The position numbers were made by a program, and so were the translations under genes. Under the pieces are notes generated by a model. That model saw nothing but the letters and a program-made list of their open reading frames with translations, had not been told where the DNA came from and made no database searches. A DNA stretch of 6,628 bases from an uncultured Eubacteriales bacterium (GTDB lineage: Bacteria > Bacillota > Clostridia > Oscillospirales > Oscillospiraceae), in NCBI GenBank assembly GCA_902475435.1, contig CABRZL010000104.1, forward strand, positions 1-6,628. Reading direction: 5' to 3'. Within the stretch, counting starts at the first letter, position 1; each line of letters opens with the position of its first letter. Below, one piece after another: positions 1-5,123 of the stretch.

Positions 1-939
1 ATCTTTCGGTATGGTGTCGGATATTTGGATTATCATGTATTTGGATTTGCCTATATTCGTGGGAAAAAGCAGCGTAAAACGTTTATGACGATGAACGATA
101 ACTTGAAGTTAGTTCAGATGGTCAATCAGGCGGAATATCGCTGCTATTTTAAAAATAAGCTAAAGTTTTGGTCTCGGTTTTCTGGCTTTACAGGCCGTGC
201 TTACTTGGACTTAGAAAAGTCGGACGCCAAGGCGCTGGAACAATTTGTACAGCAATACAGAACAGTATTTGCTAAACCGGCGGATGATTTTGGAGGCCAC
301 GGCGTTCAGAAGATTTGTGCGGAAAACGTTACAGACTATGTTAAACTTTATGAAGAACTCAAACAATGCGGCAGTGTGCTGATTGAGGAAGAAATTGTAC
401 AGCATCCGGAGATGAATCGGTTGAATCCATCTTGCATCAATACGCTGCGTATGGTAACGCTGGTAAAAGACGGACAGGCGCATCTTATGTACAGTTTGAT
501 CCGTGTGGGTGATGGTTCAAAAGTTGTGGATAACATTTCCAGCGGAGGCATGTATGCACCTGTGTGGGAAGATGGGAAAATTGCAAAGCCTGCGTTTTGC
601 GATGCCACTGGGCTGTATTATGAAAATCACCCATCTACAGGAGTTCCTTTTGTAGGCTTTTCTATTCCGGATTATGACAAGGCCGTGGAATTGGTGAAAC
701 AAGCGGCTCTTGTGATAGATCAGGTTAAATATGTGGGTTGGGATGTAGCGCTTTCGGATCATGGCCCCGTATTGGTGGAAGGTAATGTTATCCCCGGCTA
801 TGATATGTGCCAGAATTACCATCATTTGCGGGATCATAAAACCGGAATTTTAGAGGAATTTCGTAAATATTATCCTGAAAAAGATAAAAATTGGGAACAG
901 CATCATGCCGCAGCACAAAGTATCCCAAATCACGGATGA
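1..939 (+). CDS. Sugar-transfer-associated ATP-grasp protein, 5' end cut by the window
   Basis: The reading frame is open from base 1 (I-F-R-Y-G-V-G-Y) through to a TGA at 937-939, so at least 312 residues are present and the true start lies to the left. A TTG at 25 has no ribosome binding site and is unlikely to be the start. Seen: a Lys-Pro-Ala-Asp-Asp-Phe-Gly-Gly-His-Gly stretch (K codon at 274), matching the nucleotide-binding lysine and glycine-rich loop of ATP-grasp enzymes; an Ile-Glu-Glu-Glu strand (about 382-393) before a conserved Asn-Pro-x-x-Ile-Asn-Thr-Leu-Arg segment; and a C-terminal Val-Glu-Gly-Asn (775-786) whose Glu and Asn fit the Mg-ATP ligands. This layout is that of the ATPgrasp_ST family, often found near surface polysaccharide or glycosyl-transfer genes. 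ATP-grasp enzymes couple ATP hydrolysis to ligation of a carboxylate with a nucleophile; the substrate here is unknown. No sugar-transfer neighbour is visible, so the pathway is inference only. Confidence 0.85.
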   Translation: MFRYGVGYLDYHVFGFAYIRGKKQRKTFMTMNDNLKLVQMVNQAEYRCYFKNKLKFWSRFSGFTGRAYLDLEKSDAKALEQFVQQYRTVFAKPADDFGGHGVQKICAENVTDYVKLYEELKQCGSVLIEEEIVQHPEMNRLNPSCINTLRMVTLVKDGQAHLMYSLIRVGDGSKVVDNISSGGMYAPVWEDGKIAKPAFCDATGLYYENHPSTGVPFVGFSIPDYDKAVELVKQAALVIDQVKYVGWDVALSDHGPVLVEGNVIPGYDMCQNYHHLRDHKTGILEEFRKYYPEKDKNWEQHHAAAQSIPNHG

Positions 940-944
940 TCCAT

Positions 945-975
945 ATGACCGGAGGACAAACCGTCCTCCGGTCAT
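945..975 (+). terminator. Hairpin after the ATP-grasp gene, probable terminator with weak U-tract
   Basis: An 11-bp perfect GC-rich stem (GACCGGAGGAC at 947-957 with GTCCTCCGGTC at 963-973) extends by two A/T pairs to 13 bp around a 5-nt loop (AAACC). It begins 5 nt after the stop codon. The downstream bases (CATTGTATCTG) do not form a real U-run, so intrinsic termination may be inefficient; the stem could also protect the 3' end of the mRNA. Confidence 0.6.
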
Positions 976-1003
976 TGTATCTGCGCAGAAGATGTGGTAA
1001 GAT
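975..1003 (+). promoter_or_regulatory. Weak candidate promoter for ylmH (extended -10)
   Basis: TTGTAT at 975-980 and TAAGAT at 998-1003 are 17 bp apart, and the -10 is preceded by TG-N (995-997), an extended -10 feature. The -35 matches consensus at only three positions. The predicted start (about 1009-1011) falls on the ylmH Shine-Dalgarno site, which would leave a leader of only about a dozen bases. Read-through from upstream is an alternative. Confidence 0.25.
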
Positions 1004-1020
1004 GAATATGGAGGTGTGGC

Positions 1021-1818
1021 ATGGACAAGCAGAAGCTTATTATGTCTCTGGCAGAGACGCAGGGGGACCAGGTGCTTCTGGCTCGGGTATGGGATCGAAT
1101 TTCAATCGGCATCAGAAAGAATATTCCAGCAGCAACCTGTTTCTTGTCCGGACGAGAGCAGCTCCTGGCAAAGCGTATGCTTTGTCAAGGCGGCTTAGAA
1201 GAACCGGTGTTTTTTGGTGGTATTGCGAATGCTGAGCGATGTGTAGCGGCTTTTATACCAGAATACTATGAGCCGGAGGTCTATCTGCAAAGCGAAGAGG
1301 GACCGGTGGCGGCGATTCGAATCATTTACTCTGATTATGACAACCTGAATCATCGGGACTTTTTAGGAAGCCTTATGAGCCAGGGGATTAAGCGAGAGGT
1401 CTTGGGAGATTTGCTGCCTCAAACAAACAGTTGTGATGTGTTGGTATTGCGTGAAATGGCGCCATATTTATCATTGCAGCTAACTCATGTGGGGCATACA
1501 AAAGTACAAACCCGACAGATTTCATTGTCAGAGGTCCAGGTTCCGGAGCAAAAGGTAAAGCGTATTGCAGATACAGTGGCGTCGCTCCGATTGGATAGTG
1601 TCATTGCATCCGGTTTCCAGCTAGGACGCAGTAAAGCGGCGGCTTATGTTCACGCTGGTAAAGCTGAGGTGAACCATATGACGACGATCAAACCGGATAC
1701 GCAAGTTGTCGAGGGGGATATTATTTCCGTTCGAGGACTGGGGAGGCTGCGCGTTTCTGAAGTCAAGGGACAGACGAAAAAAGGACGTATTGCTTTGGTC
1801 CTGGAAAAATTTCTTTGA
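1021..1818 (+). CDS. ylmH: YlmH family S4-domain RNA-binding protein
   Basis: The 265-aa product has the usual YlmH length and architecture. The N-terminal part (about 1-80) contains the Leu-Ala-Arg-Val-Trp-Asp-Arg segment and Phe-Phe-Gly-Gly (64-67). A central block holds the family signature Leu-Asn-His-Arg-Asp-Phe-Leu-Gly-Ser-Leu-Met (109-119) followed by Gly-Ile-Lys-Arg-Glu. An S4 RNA-binding fold lies at about 187-247 (Arg-Leu-Asp-Ser-Val-Ile-Ala to Gly-Asp-Ile-Ile-Ser-Val-Arg-Gly). Family knowledge: YlmH is a ribosome-associated S4 protein, linked in Bacillus to rescue of stalled large-subunit peptidyl-tRNA complexes and encoded there in the ylm/divIVA cell-division cluster. The ATG at 1021 follows GGAGGTG (1010-1016) at good spacing. 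The GNAT gene starts 15 nt after the stop, suggesting one transcript. No division genes are visible here. Confidence 0.92.
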   Translation: MDKQKLIMSLAETQGDQVLLARVWDRISIGIRKNIPAATCFLSGREQLLAKRMLCQGGLEEPVFFGGIANAERCVAAFIPEYYEPEVYLQSEEGPVAAIRIIYSDYDNLNHRDFLGSLMSQGIKREVLGDLLPQTNSCDVLVLREMAPYLSLQLTHVGHTKVQTRQISLSEVQVPEQKVKRIADTVASLRLDSVIASGFQLGRSKAAAYVHAGKAEVNHMTTIKPDTQVVEGDIISVRGLGRLRVSEVKGQTKKGRIALVLEKFL

Positions 1819-1833
1819 GTGGAGGAATGAGGT

Positions 1834-2307
1834 ATGATTACATCGATTTGGGCAGGTCCGGGCGAAGATGCCTCTGTAGCAAAAAATGTACGACAGCAAG
1901 TCTTTTGCGAAGAACTTGGACTGGAGCCGGAACTGGCTTGGGATTTTACAGATCCATATGCCTTCCATTTGGTACTCTTGATGAATGACGTGCCCGTAGC
2001 AGCGGGGAGAATTACCTATGGCGGTGTAGGCGTTGCAAAGCTCAGCCGTATCTGTGTGATAAAAAAGTACCGTCGCCAGGGGATTGGAGACGGCTTGGTT
2101 AAAATACTTGATTTTAAAGCGGCAGAAATGGGAATGCATTATTCCCAGGTGGATGTAGCAGAGGAGTTGCTTCCTTTTTATCGCCGCCTGGGATATACTG
2201 CTTGTGGAGAGCGCAGCGAAAAATGGAATCGAGTTATCATTCCTATGAAAAAGGAGACCAACGATGGAACAAGAGAAAATTGCACGCATCAATGCGCTTG
2301 CCCGTAA
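1834..2307 (+). CDS. GNAT family N-acetyltransferase
   Basis: The 157-aa protein is a single GNAT domain (about 1-140). The acetyl-CoA pyrophosphate loop is seen as Arg-Arg-Gln-Gly-Ile-Gly (80-85), preceded by the beta-4 strand Leu-Ser-Arg-Ile-Cys-Val (70-75). A later Leu-Pro-Phe-Tyr-Arg-Arg-Leu-Gly-Tyr (112-121) matches motif B of the ElaA/YjcF-like branch. Such enzymes transfer acetyl from acetyl-CoA to an amine, but the acceptor cannot be read from the sequence. The start at 1834 has GGAGG at 1821-1825, 8 nt upstream. The gene lies 15 nt after ylmH, and its last 44 nt overlap the next gene. The domain ends near Ile-Pro-Met-Lys-Lys (136-140); the remaining 17-residue tail has a Cys-rich end (C150, C154, C156) and lies mostly inside the overlap, so it may be a read-on tail rather than a folded part. 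Confidence 0.88.
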   Translation: MITSIWAGPGEDASVAKNVRQQVFCEELGLEPELAWDFTDPYAFHLVLLMNDVPVAAGRITYGGVGVAKLSRICVIKKYRRQGIGDGLVKILDFKAAEMGMHYSQVDVAEELLPFYRRLGYTACGERSEKWNRVIIPMKKETNDGTRENCTHQCACP

Positions 2308-2467
2308 GGCCAAAGCGGAGGGGCTGACGCCAGAGGAAATTTCCGAGCGGGATCTTCTTCGGAAGGAGTATATCGCAGCCTTTAAGAAAAACTTGACAAA
2401 TCAGCTGGAATCTATCACGGTAATAGAGCCGGACGGCACCCGGCATAAGGTTCAAAAGAAGAAGTAA
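2264..2467 (+). CDS. UPF0291 / DUF896 (YnzC-like) small protein
   Basis: The 67-aa, highly charged protein matches the UPF0291 family. It has a two-helix hairpin (residues about 3-15 and 22-45) with the family words Arg-Ile-Asn-x-Leu-Ala-Arg-Lys-x-Lys, Gly-Leu-Thr-x-Glu-Glu, and Arg-x-Leu-Arg-Lys-Glu-Tyr-Ile. These are followed by a short tail Ile-Glu-Pro-Asp-Gly-Thr-Arg and a Lys-rich end. The Bacillus member YnzC sits in the SOS operon with yneA; no yneA and no LexA-type site was found here. The biochemical function of the family is not established; it is presumed cytoplasmic. The ATG at 2264 is well placed after AAGGAG (2251-2256), which lies inside the GNAT coding region, so translation is probably coupled. 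It is the last gene of the run and is followed by a strong hairpin. Confidence 0.9.
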   Translation: MEQEKIARINALARKAKAEGLTPEEISERDLLRKEYIAAFKKNLTNQLESITVIEPDGTRHKVQKKK

Positions 2468-2494
2468 TTATCTACGGATCAGCACTCCGTATTG

Positions 2495-2533
2495 CTGAGA
2501 AACCCGCCACAAATTTTGTGGCGGGTTTCTCAG
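2495..2533. terminator. Long hairpin terminator between convergent genes, probably bidirectional
   Basis: CTGAGAAACCCGCCACAAA pairs without mismatch with its complement ending at 2533, giving an 18-bp stem with a minimal AT loop near 2513-2515. The GC core (CCCGCCAC / GTGGCGGG) is flanked by AAA on the left and TTT on the right, so each strand reads a GC stem followed by U residues. It lies 27 nt after the UPF0291 stop and about 60 nt beyond the stop of the opposing M50 gene, so it can end both transcripts. Confidence 0.85.
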
Positions 2534-2556
2534 GCATATTTCTCAAGACACAATGA

Positions 2557-2576
2557 AGTGTATTTTGGGATACACT
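2557..2576. repeat. Small inverted repeat downstream of the M50 gene
   Basis: AGTGTAT (2557-2563) and ATACACT (2570-2576) form a perfect 7-bp stem with a 6-nt loop. On the minus strand it begins 19 nt after the M50 stop and is followed by a weak U-containing stretch, so it may assist termination or 3'-end protection before the larger hairpin. Confidence 0.35.
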
Positions 2577-2595
2577 GTTTGTATGGGATTAGGGA

Positions 2596-3141
2596 CTATA
2601 AAGTATCCATACTCAATGCCTTGTATAGAAAAAGTGCGGCAACAAGAATTGACCATAGACCAAACTGCATTGGACCAGTCAAATATAGAGCGATTCCCCA
2701 TAACGAAAGTGCAGTGACGATAGCAAAATATTTGCAGATTCTCCGGGCGGCGTCTTCGTGTAGATGCATCAGCAGCAGACAGCTTAAAATTCTTCCGCCA
2801 TCCAGTCCGGGGATGGGGAGAAGATTAAAGCATCCAAGGATCAGACTGTAAACGGCGAGAGCAGGCCACAGAGGGAATACAAAAGTCAGCAACAAACTGA
2901 CTGCGGGGCCAGCAGCGGCGGCAATGAGTTCCTCGGAATAGGAGAGAGAGCTTGTTTCCATCCGGGCTCCTGAAAAGTTGAGAACGATAGCGAGAGGCGG
3001 TTTTTTCATGAATCGGAGGACAAAATAGTGACCCAATTCATGTAGTCCGGCGGCCAGGAGGAATGGAATTAAAACAGTTTCATCTAAATAAAATAGCACG
3101 GAGATCCATAGGATCAGTGATGGATGTACGGAAATTTTCAT
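2596..3141 (-). CDS. M50 family site-2-type intramembrane metalloprotease
   Basis: Counted from the ATG at 3141-3139 the protein has 181 residues and is strongly hydrophobic, with about four to six membrane segments. The zinc site is clear: His34-Glu-Leu-Gly-His38 (HExxH) in an early helix, and Asn106-Leu-Leu-Pro-Ile-Pro-Gly-Leu-Asp114-Gly-Gly in a later one, where Asp114 is the expected third ligand. The compact size without a PDZ domain and the Lys-Ile-Ser-Val-His-Pro start resemble the SpoIVFB-like branch. These enzymes cut substrates within or next to the membrane. Start choice: this ATG overlaps the upstream stop as ATGA, typical of translational coupling. An in-frame ATG at 3159 adds six residues but has an AGGA only about 4 nt away. 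The substrate is unknown. It could be a sporulation protease, but no spoIVFA or bofA gene is visible. Confidence 0.88.
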   Translation of the reverse strand: MKISVHPSLILWISVLFYLDETVLIPFLLAAGLHELGHYFVLRFMKKPPLAIVLNFSGARMETSSLSYSEELIAAAAGPAVSLLLTFVFPLWPALAVYSLILGCFNLLPIPGLDGGRILSCLLLMHLHEDAARRICKYFAIVTALSLWGIALYLTGPMQFGLWSILVAALFLYKALSMDTL

Positions 3142-3320
3142 GGACGAAACTGATTCCATACTTCCTGGACCTGTGTCTCGATTCCATCTACAGTCTCTTC
3201 CAATTGTTGCCCGGTATTTCCAAAAAATCGTTCCCCGATCTCTGGAAGTGTGATTGCAGCTACCAGAAAGAATAGAAGAAGTGCTGTAAAAAAGAACCAG
3301 CTTTTTAACAGATTGCCCAT
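3138..3320 (-). CDS. Small single-pass membrane protein, unknown function
   Basis: The 60-residue product has a short N-terminus (Met-Gly-Asn-Leu-Leu-Lys-Ser-Trp), one very hydrophobic helix at about 8-24 (Phe-Phe-Phe-Thr-Ala-Leu-Leu-Leu-Phe-Phe-Leu-Val-Ala-Ala), then a soluble acidic, Gln-rich helix (about 37-57). I do not recognise a family. The ATG at 3320 has GAGGTG at 3332-3327, six bases upstream; the frame stays open to an ATG at 3425, but that start lies inside the carboxypeptidase gene and lacks a good site. The stop overlaps the M50 start by 4 nt (ATGA), so the two proteins are probably made in a coupled way. Position and topology suggest a partner, regulator or substrate of the M50 protease, in the manner of small SpoIVFB partners, but no homology to BofA or SpoIVFA was seen. 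Its ribosome site is buried in a hairpin. Confidence 0.75.
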   Translation of the reverse strand: MGNLLKSWFFFTALLLFFLVAAITLPEIGERFFGNTGQQLEETVDGIETQVQEVWNQFRP

Positions 3321-3325
3321 AAGAA

Positions 3326-3358
3326 TCACCTCACCGCATTTTATGTGCGGTGAGGTGA
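3326..3358 (-). promoter_or_regulatory. Perfect hairpin sequestering the ribosome binding site of the 60-aa membrane protein
   Basis: CACCTCACCGCA (3327-3338) and TGCGGTGAGGTG (3346-3357) are exact inverted repeats with a 7-nt loop; a closing A-T pair makes 13 bp. In the minus-strand mRNA it begins 12 nt after the carboxypeptidase stop, and its 3' arm contains GGTGAGGTG, the Shine-Dalgarno site of the next gene. No U-tract follows (ATTCTTATG), so it fits translational masking or an mRNA processing/stability element better than a terminator, though partial attenuation is possible. Confidence 0.7.
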
Positions 3359-3369
3359 AGGTATGCGTT

Positions 3370-4851
3370 TTAACGTCTGCGCGATTGACGGCGTTTTCTG
3401 CGACGGCTGCGAATGATGTTGGCACGAATGATGAGTATTACCAAAATCAATGCGCCTAGCGCAATGATACCGAGAATGATAAGCACAACAATCCCTATGA
3501 TTTTTAACGTGCTTGTGTTTCCGGAATCAGTTGCCTCCGGAGAGGAATCAGGATTTTCCGTATTAGAACTTGCAGAGGTAGTGGTTTCGGATGCAACTTC
3601 AGCAGCAGTAACCAGAGGAGACTGGCTCACACAAGTCCCATCATAGTAGATTGATACAGTCCCAACTTCACTGTCCTGAGCCAGTGGGGCAGTGAGTTCT
3701 GGTGTGGATAATGTATAACTCGCAGTCAGTAAATCCTGTGTGTAATCAAGGGGAAGCAGCGCGTTTACAGCTGAGGGAACAATCAAAGTAGCATCTTTTT
3801 CTCCGCCGGAAACCGGAACGGTCGTAACGGTATCCCACTCTGGCATGACCATGGCAACGGAAAACGAATCAAATCCGAAATCAAACAGCTCGGAAGCCGT
3901 GGTAAAACTGCTATAAACGGTATTTCCATCTGCATCGGTGGCGCTGGCACCCAGAACAACGGCCAAATAGGAGCTGGTGTCGTTTTCTGCAGTGCAGATG
4001 ACGCAGCGGCCTGCTGGCGTAGTGAAACCGGTTTTCCCGCCGACTACACGGTCGTCATAATATTCCGATGTAATATCTGTGCTTATCAGATAGTTGGTGG
4101 AATAAACAATACGGGAGTCCTGTAATTCCGTGGCAGGAATTTCATAGGAAGCAGTGGAATAGAGTTCTTGAAATATGTCATATTCCAGAGCTGCCTGCAT
4201 GATCTTGCCCAGGTCGCGGGCAGTAGAATAATGGTCTTCATCGTGGAGCCCATGCGGGTTTGCAAAGTGCGTGCCAGTACAGCCGAGCTCAGAAGCACGG
4301 TCGTTCATCATTTGGACAAATCCCTCTTGGCTGCCGCCGATGTATTCTGCAATGACCAAGGCTGCGTCGTTTGCCGATGCAACCATCAGGCAGTAGAGAA
4401 GCTGCTCTAGCGTATAGGTTTCACCGGCGAGGAGGCCAGCAGAACTGCCGTCTGGATCCATAGATTCTAATGCAGTATCTGTGACGGTAATCTGATCCTC
4501 AAGATTACCTTGCTCTAAAGCCAACAGGCAGGTCATAATTTTTGTAAGACTGGCGGGTTCGCGTTGTTCATCAATATTTTTGGCATATACCATGGTACCG
4601 GTGTTGCGTTCCAACAGCAGAATGGCTTCTCCATCCAATTCCAAATCTTCAGAACTGGCCAACGAGGTATCTGCGTCCATGCCATAGGCGGATGGCTCCG
4701 TTCCGGTGCCTTGTGTGATTTCGCCAGTAATTTCAGCGGAAGCGGTGATGGTGGAACTTACAGATTCAGATGAATCCGCAGCCAGCACAGAGACAGGCTG
4801 TATGGTGACAAGTAAAGCCAACAATAACGCCAAAAGATTATATTTTTTCAT
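3370..4851 (-). CDS. D-alanyl-D-alanine carboxypeptidase (peptidase S11), membrane-anchored
   Basis: The 493-aa precursor is a low-molecular-weight penicillin-binding protein of the PBP5/DacA/DacF type. Seen: a signal peptide (1-25, Lys-Lys then a Leu-rich core ending Val-Leu-Ala-Ala); a low-complexity Ser/Thr spacer (26-70); the catalytic domain with Ser101-Leu-Thr-Lys104 (SxxK nucleophile), Ser159-Ala-Asn161 (SxN) and Lys273-Thr-Gly275 (KTG); a beta-rich PBP5 C-terminal domain (about 328-410); a Ser/Thr linker (416-449); a transmembrane helix (about 451-476); and a very basic tail. It removes the terminal D-Ala of pentapeptide stems outside the membrane, limiting cross-linking. The transmembrane helix replaces the usual amphipathic anchor. 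The ATG has AGGAG (4862-4858) at 6 nt and a consensus vegetative promoter, arguing for general rather than spore-specific expression; the exact dac subtype is unsure. It is the first gene of a three-gene operon. Confidence 0.93.
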   Translation of the reverse strand: MKKYNLLALLLALLVTIQPVSVLAADSSESVSSTITASAEITGEITQGTGTEPSAYGMDADTSLASSEDLELDGEAILLLERNTGTMVYAKNIDEQREPASLTKIMTCLLALEQGNLEDQITVTDTALESMDPDGSSAGLLAGETYTLEQLLYCLMVASANDAALVIAEYIGGSQEGFVQMMNDRASELGCTGTHFANPHGLHDEDHYSTARDLGKIMQAALEYDIFQELYSTASYEIPATELQDSRIVYSTNYLISTDITSEYYDDRVVGGKTGFTTPAGRCVICTAENDTSSYLAVVLGASATDADGNTVYSSFTTASELFDFGFDSFSVAMVMPEWDTVTTVPVSGGEKDATLIVPSAVNALLPLDYTQDLLTASYTLSTPELTAPLAQDSEVGTVSIYYDGTCVSQSPLVTAAEVASETTTSASSNTENPDSSPEATDSGNTSTLKIIGIVVLIILGIIALGALILVILIIRANIIRSRRRKRRQSRRR

Positions 4852-4870
4852 AGTACACTCCTGACTTGGA

Positions 4871-4885
4871 CGGCGTAAATCGCCG
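4871..4885 (-). other. Short leader hairpin upstream of the carboxypeptidase start
   Basis: CGGCG and CGCCG flank a 5-nt loop (TAAAT), forming a 5-bp all-GC stem in the 5' leader, 8 nt upstream of the AGGAG site. It may influence translation or leader stability; the stem is short and could be chance. Confidence 0.3.
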
Positions 4886-4905
4886 AAATTGTGAAATACA
4901 TATGA

Positions 4906-4919
4906 TTTTTGTCGAAAAA
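4906..4919 (+). promoter_or_regulatory. Candidate Spo0A binding site (0A box)
   Basis: TTTTTGTCGAAAAA contains the 0A-box core TGTCGAA (4910-4916) in a fully A/T flank, matching the known TTTTGTCRAA-type consensus. It lies a few bases inside the carboxypeptidase transcript (start predicted near 4922), a position where a bound regulator would normally repress. The match is by eye; the genome was not checked for spo0A. Confidence 0.45.
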
Positions 4920-4928
4920 GTTAGCCCT

Positions 4929-4958
4929 ATTATATCAGGATCATATTTCCGGTGTCAA
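4929..4958 (-). promoter_or_regulatory. Consensus sigma-A promoter of the carboxypeptidase operon
   Basis: On the minus strand, TTGACA (4958-4953) and TATAAT (4934-4929) match the housekeeping consensus at all twelve positions with an 18-bp spacer. The transcript should start near 4922, giving a leader of about 70 nt before the ATG at 4851. It should drive the carboxypeptidase, the 60-aa membrane protein and the M50 protease together. Confidence 0.85.
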
Positions 4959-5013
4959 GGTAAACCAAAGAATGATTTAAGAGACCAAATATAATAGTAG
5001 AGCCAGCGATGCG

Positions 5014-5074
5014 ATAAAAAATATTAAAAAATTTTCATAAACCACTTGACAAATGCTTATGTTTGTATTATTGT
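5014..5074 (+). promoter_or_regulatory. Promoter of the GntR-ABC operon with UP-like A/T tract
   Basis: A perfect -35 TTGACA (5046-5051) is followed after 17 bp by TATTGT (5069-5074), a four-of-six -10 match. A run of almost pure A/T at 5014-5040 lies directly upstream and resembles an UP element. Transcription should start near 5081, leaving a leader of about 43 nt. The -10 and start site lie inside the repeated operator, so a bound repressor would block RNA polymerase. Confidence 0.7.
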
Positions 5075-5100
5075 AATATTGTACTAAGCAACTAATACAA
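5063..5100 (+). promoter_or_regulatory. Probable GntR (YtrA-type) operator: three tandem 8-mers plus an inverted copy
   Basis: Three abutting octamers TTGTATTA (5063-5070), TTGTAATA (5071-5078) and TTGTACTA (5079-5086) share TTGTANTA. After 6 nt comes TAATACAA (5093-5100), the exact inverse of the first and a 7/8 inverse of the third. The third and fourth units form a pseudo-palindrome TTGTACTA-N6-TAATACAA, as expected for a dimeric GntR protein. The array covers the -10 and start site of the promoter and ends 23 nt before the regulator gene, so autorepression is the likely purpose. Confidence 0.65.
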
Positions 5101-5123
5101 CAGAACAACTTAGGAGGTGCTTT

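Noticed and set aside
25..27. TTG as the start of the ATP-grasp gene
   Set aside because: The frame is open upstream to base 1, no Shine-Dalgarno site precedes it, and the first residues continue smoothly from upstream; the gene is cut by the window edge.
891..1235. Open frame of 114 codons bridging the ATP-grasp end and ylmH
   Set aside because: It passes through the hairpin at 945-975 and overlaps both genes out of frame, with no good start signal.
1704..1711. TTGTCGAG in ylmH as a second 0A box
   Set aside because: It departs from the consensus at the last base, lies inside coding sequence away from any promoter, and is likely chance.
1621..2313. Open frame of 230 codons on the minus strand opposite ylmH and the GNAT gene
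   Set aside because: It lies wholly antisense to two well-recognised genes, crosses their boundary, has no ribosome site and encodes no recognisable domain.
2468..2595. Possible riboswitch or small RNA gene between the convergent genes
   Set aside because: The region is explained by a terminator stem and a second small hairpin; no promoter or larger conserved fold is evident.
2492..2851. Open frame of 119 codons on the plus strand beginning in the terminator
   Set aside because: It starts inside a terminator hairpin, runs antisense to the M50 gene and has no promoter or ribosome site.
3321..3425. Upstream ATG at 3425 giving a 95-aa version of the small membrane protein
   Set aside because: It would overlap the carboxypeptidase gene, reads through the regulatory hairpin as protein and lacks a ribosome site, whereas the ATG at 3320 has GAGGTG at ideal spacing.
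4990..4995. TATAAT on the plus strand as an alternative promoter for the GntR operon
   Set aside because: No -35-like hexamer lies 16-18 bp upstream, and a better-supported TTGACA promoter lies closer to the gene.
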